Assembly (NCBI RefSeq): GCF_900106765.1
Contig: NZ_FNNG01000001.1
Span: forward strand, 189,774 to 253,773
DNA length: 64,000 nt
From: Tepidimicrobium xylanilyticum
GTDB taxonomy: Bacteria > Bacillota > Clostridia > Tissierellales > Tepidimicrobiaceae
Reading direction: 5' to 3'
Position 1 is the first letter of the stretch. Each line of letters opens with the position of its first letter. Both the position numbers and the translations under genes were made by a program. The notes beneath the pieces were generated by a model. The model saw nothing but the letters and a program-made list of their open reading frames with translations, ran no database searches and was not told the DNA's origin. Shown here in pieces: positions 1 to 7,709 of the stretch.

Positions 1-1
1 T

Positions 2-1075
2 GACATAATCTATTTTTTGTCCAATAGATGTTCACAAACCCTAGGTGGAGTGCAAACCATCATTAGGTTGATAGAACAGGCTCTCCCTGAGCAGAAATTT
101 GTAGAAATACCCATAGTTTATAATAAAAAGGATTTAATATTGGATAAACTGCCAAACGTGGAAGTATATAGTATGGCTATAAATAAAAGCGAAAAGATTA
201 AGCGCTACATAAACATATTTGAAATAGATAATGAAGAAATTAAGGAGGAAGTAATAATCCCCAATTCTAAAATTGTAGTTTTTGGGGTTCAAAAATTGAT
301 ATTCTTGTCTAAAAAGGATTTGATTAACAATGAAATAATCATATTCCAATCCAATAGACCAGATATTACCTTTGGAACAGTTGAAAAAGGCAAAGTTCCT
401 TTTATTTTGACGGAGAAGATTAAATATATTGATAAATTCCTATTTTACACGGAAGAAGACAAAAAAGAGATATTGAAAATATTAGGCAATTCAAAGGTTG
501 AATATAATTTCAAATCCTATATTGTCCCTAATCCTTCAAAAACTCCTAGAAATCAAATATGTAGATATACCAATAGTCTAATGTATATGGGTAGATTCGA
601 TATAATTCAAAAAAACATTAAGGAGTATATTAAATTAGCAGATAGACTCTATCCAAAATACAATATTAACGCCTATGGAGATGGAATTAGTAAGGTATTA
701 TTAGAGTTTTCAAAGGTAAATGTTAAAGGGGTTATTAAGGATATTAGCGAAGTAGCTCATGAAAATAGCATATTACTCCTGCTTTCCAACTATGAAGGCT
801 TTGGTAATGTAATAGTAGAGGCCTATTCGGTAGGAATGCCTGTTATAGTATACGACTCATACCCTGCTGCCAAATCCATAGTAACCCACAATGCAGGTAA
901 ATTAGTACCCTATGGTGATCTTGACGGAGTAATAGAGGCAATTGAAGAAATATTAAAAGATGAAGTCACCTTCAAAAAATATTCAAATGGAGCCTTTGAA
1001 GAATCAAAAAAATATATAAAAGAGGACATAATTAGTAAATATATCCATGTAATTATGGACCCATATAAGAATTAA
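2..1075 (+). CDS. Glycosyltransferase, GT4-like (5' truncated by window edge)
   Basis: The frame is open to the left edge of the window, so the true start lies upstream. A TTG at 17 could be read as a start but has no ribosome-binding site and is followed by what looks like an internal N-terminal GT motif (LGGVQTIIRLIEQAL). The C-terminal half has the GT-B nucleotide-sugar signature SNYEGFGNVIVEAYSVGMPVI, with the E-x7-E pair of family 4 retaining glycosyltransferases, followed by a PYGDLDGV segment. The donor and acceptor cannot be told from sequence. It probably belongs to a surface polysaccharide or glycolipid cluster to the left. A hairpin follows the stop. Confidence 0.8.
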   Translation, partial: DIIYFLSNRCSQTLGGVQTIIRLIEQALPEQKFVEIPIVYNKKDLILDKLPNVEVYSMAINKSEKIKRYINIFEIDNEEIKEEVIIPNSKIVVFGVQKLIFLSKKDLINNEIIIFQSNRPDITFGTVEKGKVPFILTEKIKYIDKFLFYTEEDKKEILKILGNSKVEYNFKSYIVPNPSKTPRNQICRYTNSLMYMGRFDIIQKNIKEYIKLADRLYPKYNINAYGDGISKVLLEFSKVNVKGVIKDISEVAHENSILLLLSNYEGFGNVIVEAYSVGMPVIVYDSYPAAKSIVTHNAGKLVPYGDLDGVIEAIEEILKDEVTFKKYSNGAFEESKKYIKEDIISKYIHVIMDPYKN

Positions 1076-1092
1076 CATAATAGAAAATTGAT

Positions 1093-1111
1093 GGCACCAT
1101 TTGATGGTGCC
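1093..1111 (+). terminator. Hairpin after the glycosyltransferase gene
   Basis: GGCACCAT and ATGGTGCC form a perfect 8-bp stem with a 3-nt loop 18 bases after the stop codon. The downstream side is only moderately T-rich, so termination is likely but not certain. Confidence 0.5.
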
Positions 1112-1149
1112 TATCATATTAATTCCAAGTAAATTGTGCTGAACCAGTT

Positions 1150-1300
1150 TTAACAAATCTTTTTTAATTCACACTCAAATACATCTACTCTCAATATTAA
1201 TAGATAATTCTTAGCCAATCTTTGCATAGCATGTACTTGCTCCATTATTTGCGCAAAAAATATATGTTTCATGTCCATAGTGTGTACTAAAAAAATAAGT
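1150..1300 (-). pseudogene. Decayed copy of the unknown gene at 9999-10460 (C-terminal part)
   Basis: Read on the minus strand, this stretch encodes STHYGHETYIF, then after a frame change AQIMEQVHAMQRLAKNY and LRVDVFECE. The intact protein at 9999-10460 reads SEHYGDETYIL, HTMEQVQAVRNWAKNY and CRVDVFEYE at the matching places. The DNA is also visibly similar (for example TAGATAATTCTTAGCC against CGGATAATTCTTAGCC). Only the last ~45 codons remain, with a frameshift, so it cannot make the protein. The rest of the gap 1112-1389 holds only the gltX promoter region. Confidence 0.7.
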
Positions 1301-1330
1301 ATTACTTTAAATAATGCCTTACTTCCATTA

Positions 1331-1359
1331 TTTTAATAAAAACTTAATAGTGATATAAT
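1331..1359 (+). promoter_or_regulatory. Probable sigma-A promoter of gltX
   Basis: A perfect TATAAT at 1354-1359 lies about 30 bases upstream of the gltX start. The -35 position, 17 bases upstream, is a weak TTTTAA. The assignment rests mainly on the -10 box. Confidence 0.45.
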
Positions 1360-1389
1360 ACATATAGTTAAAACGAAAGGAGAAATATT

Positions 1390-2856
1390 ATGGAGGAGAT
1401 TAGAGTCCGTTTTGCTCCCAGTCCAACCGGATATTTGCATATTGGTGGAGCAAGAACTGCACTGTTTAATTACTTTTTTGCTAAAAGATATGGTGGAAAA
1501 TTTATCCTTCGTATAGAAGACACTGATAGGGAAAGGTTTAAGGAAGATTCAGTAAAGCAAATAATATCAAGTTTAAAATGGTTAGGTATTGAATGGGATG
1601 AAGGCCCTGAAATTGGTGGTAGGTATGGCCCCTATTTTCAGTCTGAAAGATTGGAACTTTATAGAAGGGAAGCCCAAAGATTAGTAGAAGAAGGAAAAGC
1701 ATATTACTGCTTCTGTACTGAAGAAGAAACTGTAATGGAAAGGAAAATTCAAAATTCTATTAAAGTTCCTTACAGATATTCTGGCAAATGTTCAACACTA
1801 TCTAAGGAAGAGATAGAAGCAAATATTAAAATGGGCAAACCTTATGTTATTAGAATAAAGCTCCCAAGGAAAGGAATTACAGAAGTATCAGACCTAATAC
1901 GAGGGACAGTAAGTTTTGATAATTCACAATTGGACGACTATATAATATTAAAATCCAACAATATGCCAACATATAATTTTGCATGTGTAGTTGATGACCA
2001 TTGGATGAAAATAAGTCATGTAATAAGGGCAGAAGAACATCTTTCCAATACACCAAAACAAATTTTAATGTATAAGGCTTTAGGATATGAAATTCCTAAG
2101 TTTGCACATATCTCAATGATTTTAGCTCCTGATAGGAGCAAGTTGAGTAAGAGACATGGGGCTACCTCTGTTGAAGAGTTTAAAGAACAGGGCTACTTAA
2201 AGGAAGCTATAGTTAACTATTTAACATTACTAGGATGGGCTCCTGGAGGAAATGAAGAAATCTTCAGCATTGAAAATACTGTGAAAAAATTCTCTCTGGA
2301 TAGGGTCTCAAAAACTGCTGCAATTTATGACATTAATAAGCTATCATGGATTAACGGCAACTATTTAAGAAGCCTTGATATAGACTATATTACAAGGGAA
2401 ACTATTCCTTTTTTCATTGAGAAAGGGCTTATAAGTGAAGATGAAATAGAATATAAATATAATTATATAAAAAGGGTAGTTTCAGCAGTAAAAGAAAAAG
2501 TAAAACTTCTTTCAGAAATTGCAGATGCAAGTGAATATTTCTTTAAGGACATTGACGAATACGATCCAAAAGGAGTAGAAAAGCGATTCAAAAAAGATAA
2601 TGTCGTAGAACTATTGACTAAAGGCAAATTAGCTTTAGAAAAGGCTTCAGATTTTTCTGTAGAAGCGGTAGAAAAAGTATATAGAGATTTAATTGATGAA
2701 CTAGGTATTAAAGGTGGCGACATTATTCATCCAACAAGACTTGCCCTATCAGGTAGAACTGTAGGACCAGGATTGTTTGATATTATATCTATATTAGGCA
2801 AAGAAGAATGTTTAAGAAGAATGGATAAGGCAATTGAATTTATCAATAATCTGTAA
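1390..2856 (+). CDS. gltX: Glutamyl-tRNA synthetase
   Basis: Class I aminoacyl-tRNA synthetase that charges tRNA-Glu. In Firmicutes the enzyme usually also charges tRNA-Gln with Glu for later amidation. The 488 residues match the family length. The HIGH motif appears as HIGG at residues 17-20 and KMSKS as KLSKR at 251-255. Cys107, Cys109 and Cys134 could form the zinc site seen in many bacterial GluRS. The start follows an AAAGGAG site. It is a single-gene unit with its own hairpin terminator, directly upstream of tRNA-Gln and a decayed tRNA-Glu, so enzyme and substrates are neighbours. Confidence 0.97.
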   Translation: MEEIRVRFAPSPTGYLHIGGARTALFNYFFAKRYGGKFILRIEDTDRERFKEDSVKQIISSLKWLGIEWDEGPEIGGRYGPYFQSERLELYRREAQRLVEEGKAYYCFCTEEETVMERKIQNSIKVPYRYSGKCSTLSKEEIEANIKMGKPYVIRIKLPRKGITEVSDLIRGTVSFDNSQLDDYIILKSNNMPTYNFACVVDDHWMKISHVIRAEEHLSNTPKQILMYKALGYEIPKFAHISMILAPDRSKLSKRHGATSVEEFKEQGYLKEAIVNYLTLLGWAPGGNEEIFSIENTVKKFSLDRVSKTAAIYDINKLSWINGNYLRSLDIDYITRETIPFFIEKGLISEDEIEYKYNYIKRVVSAVKEKVKLLSEIADASEYFFKDIDEYDPKGVEKRFKKDNVVELLTKGKLALEKASDFSVEAVEKVYRDLIDELGIKGGDIIHPTRLALSGRTVGPGLFDIISILGKEECLRRMDKAIEFINNL

Positions 2857-2863
2857 TTCTATT

Positions 2864-2897
2864 GCTCATAAGAAGTACAACTTCTTATGAGCCTTTT
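2864..2897 (+). terminator. Intrinsic terminator of gltX
   Basis: GCTCATAAGAAGT and ACTTCTTATGAGC form a perfect 13-bp stem with a 3-nt loop, followed by CTTTTT, 8 bases after the gltX stop. Confidence 0.9.
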
Positions 2898-2906
2898 TGG
2901 ACACTC

Positions 2907-2935
2907 TTGACAACCATAAAAAATGGGTATATACT
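2907..2935 (+). promoter_or_regulatory. Sigma-A promoter of the tRNA unit
   Basis: TTGACA at 2907-2912, a 17-bp spacer and TATACT at 2930-2935. The tRNA-Gln begins 15 bases further on. Confidence 0.85.
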
Positions 2936-2950
2936 AAAAATGTAAATTAT

Positions 2951-3024
2951 TCCGAGATGGTGTAACGGTAGCACCTGTGACTCTGGATCACATGGTTTAG
3001 GTTCGAATCCTAATCTCGGAGCCA
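2951..3024 (+). tRNA. tRNA-Gln, anticodon CTG
   Basis: The acceptor arms TCCGAGA and TCTCGGA pair fully. The anticodon stem TGTGA/TCACA encloses the loop CTCTGGA, with anticodon CTG for the codon CAG. The T loop TTCGAAT is normal, and GCCA is encoded at the 3' end. The U1-A72 pair with G73 is typical of bacterial tRNA-Gln. Confidence 0.95.
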
Positions 3025-3025
3025 T

Positions 3026-3100
3026 GACCCCATAATCAAGCGATTAAGACGTTGCCCCCTCACAACGAAAACAGGAGTTAGAATCTCCTTGGGGCTGTCA
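3026..3100 (+). pseudogene. Degenerate tRNA-Glu, anticodon CTC
   Basis: One base after the tRNA-Gln lies a sequence with the overall order of a tRNA-Glu (D-arm region AATCAAGCGATTAAGAC, anticodon loop CCCTCAC). It is damaged in several places. The anticodon stem has mismatches next to the loop, the T loop reads TTAGAAT instead of TTCGAAT, the acceptor stem has an A-C mismatch and a G-T end pair, and the end is GTCA instead of GCCA. I judge it a decaying tRNA gene. It could still be a divergent working tRNA. Confidence 0.65.
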
Positions 3101-3166
3101 TTTCGTGCTATGCAAAACCCACATTAAAGATAGGTTCGGATTAAAGACAAAGCATAATGAGTTAAT

Positions 3167-3221
3167 AAAAAAAGCAGAAAATACTTAAATTCAAAAAGAT
3201 TTTCTGCTTTTTTGCTTTTTT
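3167..3221 (+). terminator. Intrinsic terminator after the tRNAs
   Basis: AAAAAAGCAGAAAAT pairs with ATTTTCTGCTTTTTT across a 16-nt loop, and the T-rich tail continues (TTTGCTTTTTT). It may work in both directions, ending the ABC-F transcript coming from the right as well. Confidence 0.85.
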
Positions 3222-3320
3222 ACAATAAGTTAGGTGAGGTTAATTGAAATCCTACTTTATTACTATTTTTAACCTTAGTTTTATATAATGATTGAGATAA
3301 TAGAATTATTATAAGTTATC

Positions 3321-5288
3321 TTAATCTAGCTTAACCCATTGTTCCAAGAGCATATCAATTTCTTTTTGCAATTCTTCCTTTTGAGAATATATCTCCATAA
3401 GCTTATTATAATCACTCGAATACTCTGCCAGCTTTATCTCTAATTTTTTTAATCTGCCCTCAAGTTCAGATATTTCTTCTTCAATTTGCTGTTTTCTCTT
3501 TAGTCTTTTCTTTTCTTCCTTTGCTTTATCAATAACTGGATTACTTTTACTTTTTTTGTTTTTTTCTAATTTCTTTTTGTAAATAGTCTTTTCGTTTCCC
3601 AGCTTCAACTTCTCTTCCTTTGCTTTTTCTACATAATAGTCATAATTCCCTTTATAATTTTTTAATTTTTTATCCTTGAGTTCAACTATTTCATCAGCTA
3701 TTTTATTAATAAAATATCTATCATGAGATATGAACAATATGGTCCCTTCAAACTCCATAAGCGCTTGCTCAAGGGCTTCTCTAGAACTTATATCAAGATG
3801 ATTCGTAGGCTCATCTAATATTAGGAGGTTTATATCCTGATGCATCAGCTGGCAAAGTCTTAGCCTGCTTCTCTCACCACCTGACAGCATGCTTACCTTT
3901 TTAAATACATCCTCATCATAAAACATAAACTTTGCTAAAATAGCTCTAATCTGCCCTTCTGGTATTGGCCTTATTTCTCTAAAACATTCAAGTACAGTGT
4001 AGTCTTCATTTTCAAATACGACATTCTGGTCAAGATAGCCTATCCTAACGTTAGCACCTATATTAATAGTACCTTCATCTTCCTTGTAATTAGAAAAATC
4101 CTCTATATACCCTAATATAGAATTCTTTCCCTTTTCCAAAATATATCTATTTAATATCATCTTTAAAAATGTAGATTTACCGCAGCCATTTTCCCCAATT
4201 AATGCTACTCTATCTAAGTATTTCAAATGGAAATCAACCTCTTTAATTAATATCCTATCCTTAAATGATTTGCTAACTTTTGATACACTTATAACATCTT
4301 TGCCACTTCTCTCACTCCCATTAAAGAACAAACCAATTTCCCCATTATCTAGATTAGGTTTCGCTATCTTATCCATTCTTTCTATTCTTTTCCTCATGTT
4401 TTCAGCCTTTTTAAAAAATCTAGGATTATCTGACCTAGCTCCCCAATCTCTAAATCTCCTTATAGCTTCCTCCATAGATTTTATTTTTTTAGTTTGTCTT
4501 TTATACTCCTCTAATCTTTCTAAAATTCTCCTCTCTTTTTCATCAACATAATAGGAATAGTTTCCCAAGTACAGTTCACTTTTGCCATCCACTATTTCAA
4601 TTATTCTAGTAACAACTTTATCTAAAAAGTATCTATCGTGAGAAATAATCATTACAGCTCCATTATATTCCTTTAAGAAATTTTCCAGCCAGTCGATAGC
4701 TTCAAAATCCAGATGGTTAGTAGGCTCATCTAATAATAATATATCTGGATTTTCAAGTAATATCTTTCCTAACATTACAATGGTTTTTTCACCTCCACTA
4801 AGCAATGAGAACTTTTTTTCAAGAAAACCTGCATCAAAATGTAACCCTGTAGATATTCTATTAATCTTCTCTTCTATATCATAGCCTCCATTTACCTCAA
4901 ACTTCTCCTGAAGACAACTATATTTATTCATTATTCTATCTAGTTCTTCACCCTGTATATTTGACATTTTACTTTCAAGCTTCTCCATTTCCCTTTTAAT
5001 TTTATAAACATCTTCAAAGGCCATGTTTAAAACATCAATTACCCTGTATTCCTCTGGATATAAGGGTATCTGTTCTAAAAATCCTATTGTGGCACCTTTT
5101 CTTAAAGTCAGTTCTCCACCATTGTATTCTTCTAATCCAGCTATTATCTTAAATAAGGTTGTCTTTCCAGAGCCATTTCGCCCAATTAAGCCTATTCTCT
5201 CACCTGTCTTAATTTCAAGCGTAACATTCTCAAGTACCTTATTTGCACCATAATATTTGCATAAATTCTTTATTCCTATTTCTATCAT
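3321..5288 (-). CDS. ABC-F family ATPase
   Basis: Two ABC ATPase domains in one chain without membrane segments. Walker A motifs are GRNGSGKTT and GENGCGKST, signatures LSGGEKT and LSGGERSRL, and both Walker B segments end in LLLDEPTNHLDF or LILDEPTNHLDI. A charged linker sits between the domains and a C-terminal coiled coil covers the last ~90 residues. ABC-F proteins act on the ribosome; some relieve stalling and some protect from antibiotics, and I cannot assign the subgroup. I place the start at 5288, where GAGGGG lies 7 bases upstream. An earlier in-frame ATG at 5336 has no such site and sits against the leader terminator. The long leader suggests attenuation control. Confidence 0.93.
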   Translation of the reverse strand: MIEIGIKNLCKYYGANKVLENVTLEIKTGERIGLIGRNGSGKTTLFKIIAGLEEYNGGELTLRKGATIGFLEQIPLYPEEYRVIDVLNMAFEDVYKIKREMEKLESKMSNIQGEELDRIMNKYSCLQEKFEVNGGYDIEEKINRISTGLHFDAGFLEKKFSLLSGGEKTIVMLGKILLENPDILLLDEPTNHLDFEAIDWLENFLKEYNGAVMIISHDRYFLDKVVTRIIEIVDGKSELYLGNYSYYVDEKERRILERLEEYKRQTKKIKSMEEAIRRFRDWGARSDNPRFFKKAENMRKRIERMDKIAKPNLDNGEIGLFFNGSERSGKDVISVSKVSKSFKDRILIKEVDFHLKYLDRVALIGENGCGKSTFLKMILNRYILEKGKNSILGYIEDFSNYKEDEGTINIGANVRIGYLDQNVVFENEDYTVLECFREIRPIPEGQIRAILAKFMFYDEDVFKKVSMLSGGERSRLRLCQLMHQDINLLILDEPTNHLDISSREALEQALMEFEGTILFISHDRYFINKIADEIVELKDKKLKNYKGNYDYYVEKAKEEKLKLGNEKTIYKKKLEKNKKSKSNPVIDKAKEEKKRLKRKQQIEEEISELEGRLKKLEIKLAEYSSDYNKLMEIYSQKEELQKEIDMLLEQWVKLD

Positions 5289-5340
5289 GCTAATCCCCCT
5301 CAATTTTTTTACATTTTCATAAGTCAACTTTCTCATAACA

Positions 5341-5477
5341 AAAAACTCGAGCTTATAATTGCTCGAGTTAGTAGTAGCCTTAATATACTTAGCATATAAT
5401 AATCTATTGTTTTAATTACCTTTTAGTGTTATCTACAAAAAACTAAAAACTCGAGCATATAAATCTACCCGAGTTTA
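5341..5477 (-). promoter_or_regulatory. Putative transcription attenuator of the ABC-F gene
   Basis: In transcript order, hairpin 1 (5447-5476) pairs AAACTCG with CGAGTTT and is followed by a T-rich run. Hairpin 2 (5344-5369) pairs AACTCGAGC with GCTCGAGTT, 9 bp with an 8-nt loop, and is followed by TTTTTTG, a standard terminator about 50 bases before the ABC-F start. The 3' arm of hairpin 1 (GCTCGAGTT) is also fully complementary to the 5' arm of hairpin 2 (AACTCGAGC), so the two folds compete. This arrangement is known for several antibiotic-resistance ABC-F genes; its function here is inferred. Confidence 0.6.
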
Positions 5478-5535
5478 CTTAAAACAATATAACTACATTA
5501 TAAAATCACATTTAAAATATAAAAATAATCTTAAT

Positions 5536-5694
5536 CTATGAAGATGATAGACAGATAGATTTATAAGCATTGGTTAACATAATATTTAATTTTGGACACA
5601 CTTCACCTGCAAACATAGCATTAGTAAATGCTATGCCAAAATATGACATTGGAAGTATATCCAAAATTGTACTAACCAATTGCTCCTTTATCAT
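5536..5694 (-). CDS. Small 52-aa leader ORF upstream of the ABC-F gene
   Basis: An ATG at 5694 opens 52 codons starting MIKEQLVSTILDILPMS and ending KSICLSSS. It has an AGGCGGTG site 5 bases upstream and a sigma-A promoter 40 bases further up. I do not recognise the product. It has two cysteines and no clear membrane helix. Codons for GIAFTNAMF span a perfect 9-bp hairpin (CATAGCATT/AATGCTATG). It lies in the leader of the ABC-F transcript, so it may be a regulatory ORF or a small protein of its own. Confidence 0.5.
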   Translation of the reverse strand: MIKEQLVSTILDILPMSYFGIAFTNAMFAGEVCPKLNIMLTNAYKSICLSSS

Positions 5695-5736
5695 CTTTAC
5701 ACCGCCTGAAGCTAATTTCTAAATACCCACATAACA

Positions 5737-5765
5737 AATATATATTAATTTACATATAGTGTCAA
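5737..5765 (-). promoter_or_regulatory. Sigma-A promoter of the ABC-F leader
   Basis: Minus strand: TTGACA (5760-5765), a 17-bp spacer, TATATT (5737-5742). It would start a transcript with a leader of about 440 bases before the ABC-F start. The stretch 5766-5941 upstream holds no gene; a short open frame ending VEVSFCTGIMIVKKTKY may be a gene scrap. Confidence 0.8.
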
Positions 5766-5941
5766 CTAATATTTTGTTTTTTTAACTATCATGATTCCAG
5801 TGCAAAAGGAAACTTCAACAAATTCAACCTCTTTATCCTGTAGCCTCCCTTTGATTTCCTCTCACAATCACTAGAATTTTGGCGCCTAAATGTTTCAGCT
5901 ATATTTTTATCCCTTTGAATAATACGGCACATATCAGTTTA

Positions 5942-6631
5942 CTAAACATTTAATAATAAATTTGAAATTTGCTCAAATCTTTCATCACTAATACCAAGTT
6001 TCTTCTTAAATGGTTCACCTTCCATTCTTGCAATAATTACCTCATCAGGAGATATCTTCTTAATAATATCCTTTATCTTCTCAACAGATTCTTCATCATC
6101 ATTGTAGCCCTTAATAATAGTAACTTCAAATATGAATTTCCCTTCATATTGCTTATTAAATAAGGCCATATTTGAAATATACTCTTCCAAGGTATATCCT
6201 CCAATTGGTCTTTGGACTTTTTGAAAATCTACTTCAGTTATTACCTTTATCTCTCCAATAACCTCATCGCATTTATTAGCAATTTCCATATATTCATCTT
6301 TACCTAATAAATATCCATTAGATAGCAGTCTTACAGATACTCCCTTACTTTTTATTAGGTCAATTATATCGTTGATTCTGCTATTTAAAAGGGCTTCTCC
6401 CTTTGAATTAATGTAAACTAAATCTATTTCATTATTTTCTATCATATTGTCTAGCTCTTTTAATGAATTATCAATTTCCTTAAATGCTTGTTGTACGTCT
6501 ACCTTATTGTGTGTTCGCCCTATAGGGCAGAAAATACAATCAAAATTACAGTACTTTTCAGGAAGTATGTCCACTTCTAATACTCTTTTACCATCTTCTA
6601 TATAAATTTCTTTATAACTGAAGTTGTTCAT
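5942..6631 (-). CDS. Radical SAM protein
   Basis: About 229 residues with the radical-SAM cluster motif CNFDCIFC (CxxxCxxC) near residue 31, followed by the barrel pattern VYINSKGEALLN and VSVRLLSNGYLL. It lacks a C-terminal SPASM-type cysteine cluster. The family uses a [4Fe-4S] cluster and S-adenosylmethionine to make a 5'-deoxyadenosyl radical; the substrate here is unknown. The second ATG (6631) is preferred because GGAGG sits 6 bases before it and overlaps the first. It is 15 bases downstream of the B3/4 gene and shares its riboswitch-controlled transcript. Confidence 0.85.
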   Translation of the reverse strand: MNNFSYKEIYIEDGKRVLEVDILPEKYCNFDCIFCPIGRTHNKVDVQQAFKEIDNSLKELDNMIENNEIDLVYINSKGEALLNSRINDIIDLIKSKGVSVRLLSNGYLLGKDEYMEIANKCDEVIGEIKVITEVDFQKVQRPIGGYTLEEYISNMALFNKQYEGKFIFEVTIIKGYNDDEESVEKIKDIIKKISPDEVIIARMEGEPFKKKLGISDERFEQISNLLLNV

Positions 6632-6646
6632 ACTCATCCTCCTAAC

Positions 6647-7354
6647 CTAATCTATGGTTATTTCTTTGTGGTTAATATCTAAAATTGAAATCCTGTTAGT
6701 CCCACCTAAATTGTCCTGTACCAATTTTGACAAGTCCTCTAATGCACTCTCAAATTCTTTCAATCTACTTTCATCAATCAGTTCAATACATAAAAAAGCA
6801 TTAGTCGTATCTTCTGTAAGCATTGTCCTTACTGCTTCACGCCAGTTCCAGCATCTGCAAATTGCCCCTTTATCATCCTTATAAACTATTTCACCCTCAT
6901 ATGGTGGTAAATTCTCATCTGCCCCAAGTGGAATAAATTCCTCATTACCAATAGCTGTAGTCAACCTTATATTGCTTACAAACTTGTCTATGTCCTCACC
7001 ACCACATGGTAATGCATACTTTAAAGAAATAGAGTTATAAATGTCAACTAGCGGATTGATATTTCCTATATGGTTCCCCTTATAAACCCTCTTTAACAAT
7101 GCCTCTATAGATGACCTGGCCCCTTTTTTCGTCTTAAATTTCTTAAATGCTTCTCTCCAAACCTTTACTACAGGATTATTGCTAAATTCATCATCTTGCA
7201 AATATCTTAATGCTTCCTTTTCTGCCTTTGAAATCATTTCTACATACTTTTCTCTATCTTTTACTCTATTATCAATGCTTCGACAGATAACAACTCCAAT
7301 TTTAGCGTTTGGGAACATTTCCCAAAAAGAATCTTCAATGATAAATTTTTTCAT
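6647..7354 (-). CDS. Stand-alone B3/4-domain protein (PheT editing-domain-like)
   Basis: 235 residues resembling the solo B3/4 family, relatives of the editing domain of the phenylalanyl-tRNA synthetase beta chain. Family segments include VWREAFKKFKTKKGARSS, NINPLVDIYNSISLKYALP and ICRCWNWREAVRTMLTEDT. Such proteins are candidate trans-editing factors that deacylate mischarged tRNA. One characterised member, CtdA, removes canavanine from tRNA-Arg. The start follows GGGAGGA. It is the first gene behind a guanidine-I-type riboswitch, which agrees with a role against guanidino compounds such as canavanine. The exact substrate is inferred. Confidence 0.85.
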   Translation of the reverse strand: MKKFIIEDSFWEMFPNAKIGVVICRSIDNRVKDREKYVEMISKAEKEALRYLQDDEFSNNPVVKVWREAFKKFKTKKGARSSIEALLKRVYKGNHIGNINPLVDIYNSISLKYALPCGGEDIDKFVSNIRLTTAIGNEEFIPLGADENLPPYEGEIVYKDDKGAICRCWNWREAVRTMLTEDTTNAFLCIELIDESRLKEFESALEDLSKLVQDNLGGTNRISILDINHKEITID

Positions 7355-7385
7355 TTAGATTCCTCCCAAATTACATATTTAAAAT

Positions 7386-7515
7386 AAAAAAGCCTTAAGA
7401 AATATTATTAAATATCTCTCAGGCTTTTATCCTTCCGTGAACACAGTATTTATACTGTGCGTTTTCTCTCGGACCAGCCAGCTATAAGCTGCGGAACCCT
7501 AGAAAACTTAATATA
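7386..7515 (-). ncRNA. Guanidine-I (ykkC-type) riboswitch with terminator
   Basis: Minus strand, in order: CTAGGGTTCCGC, GCTGGTCCGAGAG, a hairpin ACACAGTATaaATACTGTGT, CACGG, AGGATAAAAGCCTGAGAG. These are the conserved blocks of the ykkC class as I remember them. The 3' part overlaps a terminator (AAGCCTGAGAGATATT against AATATTTCTTAAGGCTT, then TTTTTT) ending ~25 bases before the B3/4 ribosome-binding site, so ligand binding would allow read-through. Variants of this fold sense ppGpp or PRPP, so the ligand should be checked against the covariance models. Confidence 0.8.
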
Positions 7516-7551
7516 TATTAAATTGTTACTTCCAAGTTTAGATTGTAGACA

Positions 7552-7580
7552 ATTATAACATAATATCATAAGAAAATCAA
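7552..7580 (-). promoter_or_regulatory. Sigma-A promoter of the riboswitch operon
   Basis: Minus strand: TTGATT (7575-7580), 17-bp spacer, TATAAT (7552-7557), placing the RNA start about 30 bases before the first conserved riboswitch block. Confidence 0.85.
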
Positions 7581-7647
7581 CTATTTGAACCATTTTTATA
7601 TAGACTATATAAACAAGGCAACTTCCATAATATACATTATGTCCCAG

Positions 7648-7683
7648 CTATTTGTATTTGAGAACATCTACTCTACATAACTG
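7648..7683 (-). pseudogene. Very short remnant related to the gene at 9999-10460
   Basis: The minus strand encodes QLCRVDVLKYK followed by a stop, against TICRVDVFEYE and stop in the intact gene. Only about 11 codons match, so chance cannot be excluded. Confidence 0.3.
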
Positions 7684-7709
7684 AACCAATGTAATCGAGG
7701 TCCTACTAT

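Noticed and set aside
5288-5336. Longer N-terminus for the ABC-F protein
   Set aside because: The earlier ATG has no ribosome-binding site and lies against the leader terminator; GAGGGG precedes the ATG at 5288, where the family sequence begins.
7386-7515. T-box leader ahead of the B3/4 gene
   Set aside because: The T-box core GGGTGGNACCGCG is absent; the conserved blocks fit the ykkC class instead.
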